Assembly (NCBI GenBank): GCA_037044905.1
Contig: JBAOKB010000077.1
Location: 682,001 to 746,000, forward strand
DNA length: 64,000 bases
DNA from: Hortaea werneckii
Taxonomy: Eukaryota > Ascomycota > Dothideomycetes > Mycosphaerellales > Teratosphaeriaceae
Reading direction: 5' to 3'
The translations under genes and the position numbers were made by a program. Each line of letters opens with the position of its first letter. Position 1 is the stretch's first letter. This document shows positions 43,362-52,950 of this stretch, piece after piece. The notes beneath the pieces were generated by a model, which was not told where the DNA came from, did not search any database, and saw nothing but the letters and a program-made list of their open reading frames with translations.

Positions 43362-43990
43362 AAAGTCGGTCCATGTTGTAGCTAAAGGAAGCATCCAACG
43401 TCACCTAACTCTCCGTATTTTTTATATGTCCTTTTTTGTAATAGGAAAGCTTGAGCCTAGGGTATCCTAGAGATCTAATGTTCCGAGGTTATGGTCGAAG
43501 GAAGTAACCAACATAACCTAAAAGTATGCATCGGCTATACGTCTTTTTGCCGTTCTTTTGCCATCTTTTCATCTTTTCACCTTGCTTTTGTTCTCTAGTC
43601 TTGCCTTTTTCCCTTGCTCTCGCTTTTCCCCTCGTCTTTTCTGTCTTTTGTCGTCCTGTGGAAAGGCCTTTCCTGTAGCATTTAGGAAAGCGAATTCCAT
43701 CGTGTTATTGTCGTCCTTTCCCCTTCCAAACCCCCGCCCTCCCCTCTTTTGTGACCCGTCTCTTGTCGTTATATGGAAACTTCCCATAAACCTTTCCTGT
43801 AGCATCTAGGAAAAATACGTAGAAGTAAAGTCGAAGGAAGCGTCCAACGTGACCTAACTCTACGTACAAGCTGTTTGTTTTTTTTTTTTTTTTTTTTTTT
43901 TTTTGGTTGTAAGTAGTAGAGTATCCGAAAGGGTCGAGGGAAGCATCTAACGTAACCTAACCCGACGTATAAGTAATACGCTTTTTGTTA
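43362..43990. repeat. Diverged short repeats, core GAAGCRTCCAACGTNACCTAAC
   Basis: Four related segments read on the plus strand: near 43389 (GAAGCATCCAACGTCACCTA), near 43500 (GAAGTAACCAACATAACCTA), near 43836 (GAAGCGTCCAACGTGACCTA) and near 43950 (GAAGCATCTAACGTAACCTA). Most are followed by CTCTACGTA-like sequence. A second shared piece, CCTTTCCTGTAGCATYTAGG, occurs near 43668 and 43791. This looks like an old local duplication array. The origin is unknown. Confidence 0.6.
43878..43904 (+). repeat. Poly(T) tract, 27 bases
   Basis: Uninterrupted T run inside the diverged repeat region, seen directly. Confidence 0.7.
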
Positions 43991-44019
43991 GAAGAAGGGA
44001 ATGTCGTTCGCCTTACATC

Positions 44020-46552
44020 CTAGGACGGTGATGTTCGAGGATTAGGGTTAAAAGATGCATCGACAAGTTCAAAGACATCTTTGTGGGTTAATTCAGTACG
44101 AGGATCTTGAGGTGGTGACCAACGACGGTTCTCTGCACGGAAATTCATTAGCGTAGTCCGCAACAACCGACGGAAGGAGAGAAGGACGCAGGGAGAAAGA
44201 GGGCAAGCTTACCATCGTAAAGCCTAGAATTAGGCCTAGCAATCCACCAGGAGAGCTCTACGTTCGCACCTACACCGTTCAAGACTAAGAGCGAGTGAAC
44301 AACGTAGCGCGGACCCTGCTCCCACGACTCCTCGAGCTCAAACCCAAGACCTTTCAGGTCCGGCAGTTGCTTCACGTGCGGTTTGCCCCAGGGTTGAAAG
44401 CGAGGGTCTAGCTCGATTCCCTCGCCGTCCCGGGTTTCGCGCATCAAAGGCGCGTGCTCAGCGATGTCGGGCGAGTCTGTCCAGTAGATTTGGACGGACA
44501 TGGTTTGGTCGTCAGGATCTACCCAGTCTTCGCGCCAGGCTGAGGAGGTGAAGGGAATATTCGGATTCTCTCCGTCGCCCTGATGAGGTATGTTAGCAGT
44601 AATTGTGGAGGAGCGAATGGGAACATGGATACGCACTGTTTTCAAGATTGGCAGCCAGCGCTGATGGACATTGATGTCTCCCGTAAAGGGGTCTGGCTTC
44701 ACCCTGTCGCGATCCGGGATCCCCTTTCGTAATTTTGGGATGGTTGTGTTGACAACGTCAGGGTGCAAGTCAGGGTCAAATGTTTCGGTGCGGCCGACGC
44801 CGAACGAATCGTGGCTTCCCAGGCCCCGTGTCTCTATTTGAGCGTAGCGTAGTAAAGCACCGCGAGATACGGGCTCGTCACTGTGTTGCCATGGGTTAGG
44901 TTGGTAACAGAAGAGTAGAGGGAAAGCGTGCCGCGGTAAGGTATGCTGACTTACCTTCCCACTCTTGCGGTCATCAGTCTCTTCACCTCGAACATGTGCC
45001 CGTACTTGCTTGAGAGACAGTGCATCAAATACTGAGACCGGCCAAAACCGCCTGGAACGATAAGAGCCTGATAAGTTAGAGGTTAGTGGAATCTGTGTTG
45101 GCCCTGCGGCAGTTGAAGAGGGTACCTTGATCTTTTCCTTGTCCGAACATTGGCTAATTTGGCTGTCGATACATTCAACGATGGATTCGATGACTTGGTC
45201 AAAGAACCCTAAAATCTCGTTGCTGCATGGTTGTCAGCAAGTTCATGTTGGAATGTATACTCCCAAAATGCTAGACTTACCGCGGTATCAAAATGGGATG
45301 AAGTTCAAGCTCTGCACCTACTCTTCCTTCAATATTGATTCTGCCCGGTGTTCGCTTTGTCGATGTAAATGCACGCTTGATCGATTCAAAGTCTCTTTCA
45401 GCATCATGTAAGACCGCGGCTTCGGATCTGCCGAGTCGCTCACATAGGCTAGTCAAGCTGCCGAACTCCTCTTCAATGCTTTGGAGAAGCCATTTGCGGA
45501 AGTTCTCGTTCACAAATTGAGATCCGCATAGCGCTCCTGTAGGCACGAATTAGTTAGCTGCAGAAGGCTTTGCATCTCGGAGGTATGCACGACTCACCTT
45601 TAGGGTTCGCGGCAAGAGAAAGAGGCATCGCAGCGCCGTCTTTCCCAGGGCCGCCAAACTCGTATGATACGAGGTCCGCAGTACCACCACCAATGTCGGC
45701 AACTATGAGTATGTCTCCTTTCGATAGCTGGTTGGGCGTGTGCATGACATTTTTGGCGTAAAACGCCGCAGCGCAGTGCGGCTCATAGACCAGCTCGACA
45801 TGGCTCAAGCCCGCAGCTTTGGCCGACGTGGTCATGAGGCGATTCGCTGGAGCCTTCCACATTTGCGGGACGCTGATGAAGACTTTGATCTCCATAGAGT
45901 CAATTTGCTAAGGAAGGGGGATTGTTAACAACGTGTCTGGTTGCCCCAGGTATAGATTACTTACATCATGAGAGAGATGCGCCGTCGCCCGGTCATCGCG
46001 CTTGAGGGCTTCCCTGGATTTAGCAACGATTGCCCTTAGGTGCGTCGTGACAAGCTCTTCGAGGTCTTTTCCTGCCTTCTTGAGCTGATCTGTTACTCGC
46101 GCCCCCATGGGAGAGTCTTTATGGTCATTATCCATTAGCAACTTGAACAGCACCATCGCGCTGTCCACTTGGACTCCCTCGTTGCTCACGACCGGCTGTC
46201 TAGGGTCGATTGACTCTATCTTCTCGTCAAGCTCGCATCCCCAGTGAAATGTTCCATCTGTGGCCCAAGCTACTTTCTGTGGCTGGGATTGTGCGTTGGG
46301 GGTCAGTTCCAGTGTGATAACATTCCCAAAGTCCGGAGGCTCATTCGGCTGCAGTAACCTGAACGCCGTGGAGAGATCTTTCGTTCCGTAGTCGATAGAC
46401 AGCAGACCGTGTGCAGGTGTGCCTGGCCCTTCTTGTGCCTTGTTGTTCTCACGTCCGCCTAGAGAAGGCGTTCGCAGGCGAGGGGCTTTACTTGCCGAAA
46501 GGCGCTGCTTGTCACGAACCCAATGACCCTGGCGGAGCCGCGTCTGGTTCAT
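44020..46552 (-). CDS. Hsp70-like (HSPA12-type) actin-fold ATPase, copy 1 of the paired module
   Basis: Eight exons: 46552-45965, 45907-45598, 45536-45281, 45222-45126, 45067-44955, 44880-44637, 44579-44213, 44132-44020. All phases fit and the protein is 695 aa. The actin/Hsp70 nucleotide-binding motifs are present: phosphate-1 SIDYGTKDLSTAF, phosphate-2 IVADIGGGTADLVSYEF, and adenosine motif IVPGGFGRSQYL. Other typical parts are VFISVPQMWKAPANRLM, LVYEPHCAAAFYAKNV and EPVSRGALLRYAQIE. A C-terminal beta-rich region (VQIYWTDSPDIAEHAP, LSWWIARPNSRLYD) follows, and there is no canonical Hsp70 EEVD tail. It is divergent from the partner gene at 46955. The function of this class is unknown in fungi. 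Confidence 0.85.
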
Positions 46553-46954
46553 TGCGAATTGAGAATGCTGTAAGATGAAAGCTGCTTTGCTGTGTTGGAT
46601 GAAAGCTGCTTTGCTGTGTTGGATGAAAGCTGCTTTGCTGTGTTAGATGAAAGCTGATGTAAGGTGTCGGGGGGTGGAAGGGTTGGAAGAACAGTCTGTG
46701 TTGTTGTCAAAGAATAGTCTGCATGGTTGTTGAAGTCAATGCAGCTGGAAAGACGGTAAGCATAGACGTAGTGAAGCTCGGCGCACGGAGTGAAGCACGA
46801 GACCTTCACGTGAAGACTAGGCGTTTGCATCTGGACCACAAATCACATGCTGACAAGGCAGTGACCTCCTGCAACTGCGACTTGACGTTGGTTACAATTT
46901 CCCTCTTTTTCTTTTTGAAAACCCATCTCGATTTTCTTCTAAATCAGCACCATC
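46553..46954. promoter_or_regulatory. Bidirectional promoter of paired module copy 1
   Basis: 402 bp shared between the divergent Hsp70-like gene (-) and its partner (+). It contains a 24 bp tandem repeat beginning 22 bases upstream of the Hsp70-like start codon. The promoter function is inferred from gene orientation. Confidence 0.5.
46574..46660 (+). repeat. 24 bp tandem repeat, three copies plus a partial
   Basis: Unit GATGAAAGCTGCTTTGCTGT followed by GTTG, at 46574-46597, 46598-46621 and 46622-46645 (last base changed), then a partial GATGAAAGCTG. Copies are nearly identical, so the array is young. It lies in the 5' UTR or promoter of the Hsp70-like gene. Confidence 0.9.
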
Positions 46955-48730
46955 ATGGATGCGGAAGAACATGACCAGAGGGCGTTGAAATCGGCGCTCG
47001 AGCACATCGATCGTAACAAAGGCAAGTACGACACGATAGACGCGCAAGAAAGGATGCTGGCAAAGCTCATCGAGGACCGTGGTCTTAAGATGAAGTATGA
47101 CAGTCAGCGCAATATGGCCATTATTTTGCGTCCGCACAGGGACCGAGGTGGCTTCAAAACGAAGTATGATCGTCAAATTGTGGCCATTGTTTTGCCTCTG
47201 GACAAGAAGGCATTCCGACAACGCTTGGCTGCGTTGCCGTTCAAAAAGGGCAAAGGCAAGGACAAATCGGTAGAAGATCTATTCCACGAAGGAAGTGCAG
47301 CAATCGATAATGACTTCCTGAAAGAGATACAATACAGCACGCAGACCCGCGACGGGGATTCAAAGTCAAGACAAGGTAGTGCCACAAAGGATGAGGAGTA
47401 CGAAAAAATTGGACGAGAAAATCCCGGCGACAACGTAAGCAAGGCCAAAGAGAAGAAGTCCAGAAAAGCTAAGGAGGATATCTTCCAGGAGAGAGGAGGT
47501 CCCAGTAAGGAAACGCGAGAGGAAGCCATATCCAGAGAGAGCGACAGTGATAGCGACAACGGGGCCAAGCCTAAAGCCGAAGGGCATCAGCAGGAAATTT
47601 TGCAAGGAAAAGTGGATCTGTTGCCCAAAATTCGATCCAACCCACGATTGATATTGAAAGTAACGTCCGGGATAGGGAAGAAGAGGAGGGTGGAGAGCGC
47701 CAGCGATATCGAGTCGGGGGGCGTGGCCTTGCCGTCTGGAAAGGGTGTTCAGCCAAAGCGCGGCAATGTCGACAGCAACGACGTCGATGAGGCCGGCATG
47801 CAACCCGCGACAAGAACAGGGCGGTCTGCTGGTGCTGCGTCAGCTTCGAAGCCGCGGGATTGCACAGAAGAAAAGGTGAACAGAAAAGAAATACGTATGG
47901 AGCTGGATGAGATTGGGCAGCTAGTGCGAGACCTGACCGCGGCAATGTTTGAAGCTACTGAAGCGGATGAGAATGCGTGTGCTAGAGTGGTGCCAAATCC
48001 CAGCAAAGATCTCGAAACTTTGTACAAGCTGCTTTGGGGCGAGAAGTGGGCGAGCTGTGTGTGTCCCGTGACTTCAGGCGGGGGAAGGGCTTATCATGTC
48101 GTCGAAGCTTGCATGGCAGCTGCCGTTTATCAGACGGCTAAGAAACAGTTGCCGTTCGACCTAAAGGAAAATGTGCTGGCTGAGAACCAGTTGAGGGTTC
48201 CGTACATTGATGATGTCCTGAGGGCATATGGTAAGGTCACCGATCCCACCTGTATCTAGTCAGCCTAACGCGTGACAGACGTCAGATTGTCCATGGATAT
48301 GTTGGCCGATCAAATCGTGCGCAACATGGTCGTGGACGCTGCCTACCAAGACAAGATTCTAAAGCCACTTGCTAAAGAGTGGGCCTCGAATATTATGCTA
48401 GTACTTTATGAGCAGCTCAAAGGTGTGAATGCGATATTGCCTCCTGCTAAAGGCGCCCTCAATAACATACTGGACGAATACCAACACGAACTTGAGGCGA
48501 TCATCTGCAAGTTCCAGACGCTCCGGGGGCAATTACGTGTCTCCGGTGCCACATACCGGTTCTTCTGGCCAAACAGCAACAGGCCTTTCACCGAGGCGGA
48601 GATGATGGAAGTGCGCCCAAACGAAGGCATAAGAAGAGTCGCGTGGTGCATTTTACCTGGGGTCGGTATCATCACCTCTGATGATCAACGTGTTTGCGTT
48701 TGCAAATCCAGAGTCTTCACCAGGAAGTAA
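46955..48730 (+). CDS. Unknown partner protein of Hsp70-like ATPase, copy 1
   Basis: 575 aa in two exons, 46955-48230 and 48279-48730; intron of 48 bp with a CCTAAC branch site. The N-terminus (ALKSALEHIDRNKGKY) and a following VEDLFHEGSAAIDNDFLKEI resemble the start of the protein at 61702. A short internal duplication reads LKMKYDSQRNMAIIL and then FKTKYDRQIVAIVL. The middle is charged and disordered (Lys/Glu/Ser). The C-terminal domain contains LYKLLWGEKWASCVC, AVYQTAKKQLPFDLKENVL, YQDKILKPLAKEWASNIM and SGATYRFFWPN, each with a counterpart in the 61702 protein. I recognise no known family. The pairing with an Hsp70-like gene suggests a functional link. Confidence 0.7.
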
Positions 48731-49020
48731 GGTATTGACAAGGTTGGCCGTGGGTCCTCAACGGAGGGTGGTCCAGAATGCGACATCGTCAGTAGCACTT
48801 CGGGTCACATTGTTCCAATGTAACAAGCTCGACACAGCTGCTGTAGCCGAAATAGCACAGTGTATATTGAACAACTGTTGAAGTTGAAGTCCCAAGCTGA
48901 AGTTACCTTGATGGTCCAGGTTCCTGCCAAGCATTTTAAGCCGCAAGCTTGACCCTCAGTTAAAGACCCCACTATGATGTTCTAGCCACCCTGACCGCCG
49001 CCAACCACACGATGCGATAG

Positions 49021-49799
49021 ATGCAAGTCACTCCTCGTCAGCTTCACTGCTTGACGAACACCTTCTTCCGTTCCACAAGCCCCCTCTCCCGTCTAACCCA
49101 CTGCCACTACTGCCGCTTCACCACCGCCGAAGCAACCAGAATGGAAGGCAAGCCGCGCCCTGTCGTCGTGTCCGGCCCCTCGGGCGCCGGCAAGTCCACC
49201 CTCCTCAAACGCCTCTTCGACCAGTATCCCGATCGCTTCGGCTTCTCCGTCTCGCATACGACGCGCGCGCCGCGGCCGGGCGAGGAGGACGGCGTCGCCT
49301 ACAACTTTGTGACCAAGGAGGCGTTCCAGAAGCTCGTCGCGGAGAACGGGTTTATCGAGCATGCGCAGTTCGGGAGCAACTTCTACGGGACAAGCGTGCA
49401 GGCGGTGAAGAATGTGGCGGAGAAGGGGAGGACGTGTATTTTGGATATTGAGATGGAGGTAGGCCGTTTTCCAATCCCATGTGCCGTGATGGTCAGGTGA
49501 GAAAGCGGGGTTTGGTACTGATCGCTTGATGTTTGGTGCATTAGGGCGTGAAGCAAGTCAAGAAGACCGATCTTAATGCGCGATTCCTCTTCTTGCAACC
49601 GCCTTCGGTTGAGATCCTCGAGAAGCGACTTCGTGGACGTGGAACGGATAAGGAGGAGGACATTCTGCTGCGGTTGAAGCAGGCTGAAGTGGAGATTGAG
49701 TTCGCGAAGACGGGCGTGCATGATAAGATTGTGGTGAACGATGATTTGGAGAAGGCCTGGTCAGAGTTCAGGGCATTCTGCGTTCCTGACGAAGCATAG
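49021..49799 (+). CDS. GUK1: Guanylate kinase with N-terminal extension
   Basis: Phosphorylates GMP to GDP. The P-loop is VVVSGPSGAGKSTLLKRLF, followed by SVSHTTRAPRPGEEDGVAYN, FIEHAQFGSNFYGTS and CILDIEMEGVKQVKK. The lid and C-terminus read RLRGRGTDKEEDILLRLKQ and HDKIVVNDDLEKAW. Intron 49459-49544 (86 bp, TAG acceptor) lies after EME. The total is 230 aa from 49021. The first 40 residues (MQVTPRQLHCLTNTFFRSTS...) are basic, hydroxylated and lack acidic residues, like a mitochondrial presequence. A second in-frame Met at 49141 (MEGKPRPVVV) would give the normal cytosolic enzyme, so dual targeting is possible. Confidence 0.95.
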
Positions 49800-50380
49800 G
49801 GTGTGTAGGGGGACGTTTTGTCTACAAGAGTGGGAGTGATCTAGCCCTAAGCTGGAAGACAAGGAAAAGAGCGAATGAAGGTGATGCCGTCCTGTCGATC
49901 GCGCGCATGGAGGCCAGAAGTCATATTAAGCGCATCTGGACGAAGAGAGGGAGGGACGCAAAAGAGCAAGGTCATTCGGTTGCCTTTAATAGATGCAGTA
50001 CAGGAGTATGTAAGTCACCATATCAAGCTGTTGACAGCTGAACTTTACATCTAAACCATCTCGTGTCAACATCAAGCAGCGATACGCAGGGAGCCACTTG
50101 CGCATACAGCTCTGGCTGGCTACTCGCAGGCTCTCGAACAATTCCAGGACGAGCGTGCGTAATTGCCTTTGCACCAAAGGCTTGTTTGCGAGCTGTTACA
50201 CTGACAGATGCGAATGAGAACTTCAAAGCCTGAGAACACGATACAATAAGATTGGAAGACGCAACAGGGAAGGAAGGTGGAGGAGGAGAAGAAAGCCCAA
50301 AAATTGCAAAAGGATATTATAAATTTTCCTCGCGAAGCTTCCAGTGACTATACCAAAGCCGCCTCGCGCTCTACGCCCTC
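49800..50380. other. Intergenic between convergent GUK1 and the secreted-protein gene
   Basis: 581 bp of 3' flanks; minus-strand ORFs here are short and uncharacteristic. Confidence 0.4.
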
Positions 50381-50815
50381 TTAGTTGGTAAGCAGGGGAA
50401 AGTCTTTGACCTTTGGCTTGAACTTCACAGCAATCGACCACTTCTGGCACTTGTTGCGGCCGAACCTCCTCTCACTGGCTCCGTAGGCGCCCTTGGGGGC
50501 CTGCCTGCACATAGCCTTGAACTGAGACATGCAGTACTTCTGCGGCACCCACTGCGCGGGCTTGCAGTTGCCGTCAATGTTCGCGGAGACAGCCATAGTC
50601 CAGTCTACCCCGTGTTTGTTTCTCCCGCTTTTCCTGGCGACACCCCCTTTGTGGGCGTACGGGGATGGCACGACGATGTTCTTCTTGCTGCAGAATGCGT
50701 GGATGGCGTCTATAGCGAAGGAGTTCTTGGTATAGCAGACCACGTGGTCCGAGACGGCTGTCACTTGTGTAGCAGCCAGGAAGGCAACGAGGAGAGCCAG
50801 GATGGAAAACTTCAT
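50381..50815 (-). CDS. Small secreted cysteine-containing protein
   Basis: 144 aa, single exon. A clear signal peptide, MKFSILALLVAFLAATQVTA, is followed by a mature part of about 124 residues with six cysteines (HVVCYTK, AFCSKKN, GNCKPAQ, KYCMSQ, AMCRQAP, NKCQKW) and many Lys/Arg. This pattern fits an effector-like or antimicrobial-type small secreted protein, but I do not recognise a family and assign no function. The upstream 150 bp on the minus strand have a TATA-like TTATAC element near 50970. Confidence 0.65.
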   Translation of the reverse strand: MKFSILALLVAFLAATQVTAVSDHVVCYTKNSFAIDAIHAFCSKKNIVVPSPYAHKGGVARKSGRNKHGVDWTMAVSANIDGNCKPAQWVPQKYCMSQFKAMCRQAPKGAYGASERRFGRNKCQKWSIAVKFKPKVKDFPLLTN

Positions 50816-52950
50816 CTTGACGGATGGATCTCGGTAGGGTCGAGGGGAAGGTGGTTTATCTTTCTTACGATTTGATGAGGTGAGGGTTGGGAAAGGAAAG
50901 GTCGGGTGTCTCTAGCGTGGACGCGTATGAAAAGTATGATGTGCGATGGGTTCGAGGAGCTTGTGCACTTATACTGGCTGAAAACAGATTCTAGACTTGT
51001 TGCATGACAAAGCTCCTGTGAGGAGATATTTGGTCACGGACAAAGAAGTTACGCTTTCTAGATCAAGAACAAAGAAACATTCTTTGTTGACAACCAAATT
51101 GGCCAAAGTGCTTCCTACTGCGAGAGCGACAGGACATTGGACTGCCTCCGCCTACAGCGCTGTGTTGGTGCAGCGAAAATGTCAGTATGAGGATCGGAGG
51201 CCGTAGAGAGGTCTGCTCAATTCCAACTTCTCGTGACGCAGTTGGACGTACTTCAGTGCCATTTGCTTCCCCCGTCCGCGGGAAGAGGGACTCTATGCCG
51301 TTTACTCTTCGCATAGCACACAGTGCTCTAGATAACGCGCTTCGTCCCCGCCAGTGGCTCGAAGGCTGGCAGCGCAATTAATCTTGGCGAAAAGCTACAC
51401 CCCAGGAAATAATAAGGTATTGTCTCTTCGACGTGGCTGCTCCTTGAGACCTCTAATCATTCAACTATCCAATGTCTAGCAGAAAAGCTCGATGAAGGTG
51501 GAGGAGCACTGGTGCAGACCTCTAACGCGCCGGGGCAGATGGCGAGGCGGCAATCCAAGCAGTCTGTGCTGCGAATAGGCGTGCCTTCCTGGAATCGCAA
51601 GTCCCCACTCTGAATCATCCCGTCTCCAATCTCTATGAAATCTAGCAATATTACTGATAGCGCTACACGACCATTAGTAGCCTCTTCGCGGAGGCAGAAT
51701 GCTTCCATATTACGAAAGAGCTTTCTACGGGGATCAAGGGACTGCTGTTGTGTTTGTTCTGACTCAATAAGAGTGGTTTGCCAGCTGATATGGAGTAGAA
51801 AGCATACCTCAAGGGTGACCTTTAGCCATTTCAGCGAGACCCACATTCGTCGTCCATGAATATGGACTAGGAAGGCAGCAGAATTGAGAATCTGGATGAG
51901 TATTTGCTTTACAGCCTTGTGCCACAGGTCTGACCTCCACCTCTTGTTGGATATTCTGGACTGTGAATGATTTAGACTGCGACAGACATACAGTCGACCC
52001 TGTCCTCCATTGCCTTCGCTCAGCCGAGTGTGTTGTATCTTACACGTTCGCTGGTATCTCGAGGTCCGCGACACCTGTCCATTGTCGCGAGAATCAGAGG
52101 ACCCTACGAGACGGTCATGGGGAGAACCTGCCATTTATCTTCCGAACGGCAGACATTGCGGGAGCATGTGGGAAATAGAATGCAGTGGGCTTGAGACAGA
52201 CATGCCACTGCCACCTGATCTTTTGATTGCAAAGCTCTCGTCACTTCGAGAGCACGCAGCGCAGATGTCAAGATACCATTGAGATAGTGCATAGTTGACT
52301 ACATCTTGGAGAGCATGTATAGGGCCGGCTGGTTGTACACAGATACACAGGTACTAGGTATGTAGTACCTAGGTACATAGCATGTATTTCGTGACATACC
52401 GTGTGAGAGTCAGTCAATTGGAGACATTCTTCGCTCTAGACCAGTTGTATTTGATTATTGATGATCGCCCGAATGAAGAAGGACATGTCGAACGGGCGTT
52501 AGGGTAGTGCTAATAATAAGGCCAATCTCAATGTGCTGGCCCCAGTTCTAGGCCTCTCGCGCAGGCGCCTCGAATCTTGAATCTTCGTGGGGGGCCGCAT
52601 TCGGCGTTAGCGTCCAGCCAGCAGACTTTCGTCATTGCAACCTCTTTCGCTCGCTCCACCAGTCTCTGCCTCAGCATCACCACGCGACATCCAACCCGAC
52701 CTCACCCCTCCGCTCCGCCCTCCCAAGCTTGGCTCCCATACAGATCCCACCCCCTTCGCACGAGTCACGATCTGTATGAACCCTTGCCACGTCTAATCCC
52801 TTTCGTTTATCGCCGCGCACCACGCCGCCCGCTGGAATTGCCCTTGACAACCCCACCTTTTTGAACGCCCGCATCCCGGCGGCCAACAAAAGCCACCACC
52901 CACCTGCTTGTTTCCTCCTCCGGTCTTGGCTTTGGGAAATATAAATCAGG
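50816..52950. other. Long intergenic region with one doubtful minus-strand gene
   Basis: About 2.1 kb. It holds the promoter of the secreted-protein gene (right of 50816) and that of the PP2C gene (left of 52950), plus the doubtful ORF 51457-52134. A small inverted repeat AGGTACT...AGTACCT lies around 52350-52370. No tRNA or mobile element is recognised. Confidence 0.4.
51457..52134 (-). CDS. Doubtful hypothetical protein
   Basis: Open frame of 225 codons, MAGSPHDRLVG onwards. It contains a possible 63 bp intron (GTATGC...CAACAG) after KWLKVTLE whose removal joins it to QSLDPRRKLFRNMEAFCLRE and then VALSVILLDFIEIGDGMI. The second half reads more like protein than the first. No family is recognised, and it may be a decayed gene. 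Confidence 0.25.
   Translation of the reverse strand: MAGSPHDRLVGSSDSRDNGQVSRTSRYQRTCKIQHTRLSEGNGGQGRLYVCRSLNHSQSRISNKRWRSDLWHKAVKQILIQILNSAAFLVHIHGRRMWVSLKWLKVTLEVCFLLHISWQTTLIESEQTQQQSLDPRRKLFRNMEAFCLREEATNGRVALSVILLDFIEIGDGMIQSGDLRFQEGTPIRSTDCLDCRLAICPGALEVCTSAPPPSSSFSARHWIVE

Larger units (their letters stand above)
42685..44019. other. Intergenic, low-complexity T-rich region with diverged repeats
   Basis: About 1.3 kb between the PPR gene and the first Hsp70-like gene. Pyrimidine-rich on the plus strand around 43550-43780. Contains several diverged copies of a motif around CCAACGTNACCTAACTC and a 27-base T run (both listed separately). No gene is supported. Confidence 0.5.

Noticed and set aside
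43950..44050. Telomere-like CCTAACCC and TTAGGG strings
   Set aside because: The TTAGGG piece lies in the last exon of the Hsp70-like gene (antisense of coding sequence) and the CCTAAC pieces belong to the diverged repeat array. There is no tandem telomeric run.
46549..46839. Minus-strand ORF with repeated SSNTAKQL
   Set aside because: It is the 24 bp tandem repeat read in frame (24 is a multiple of three), located in a promoter region with no other coding sign.
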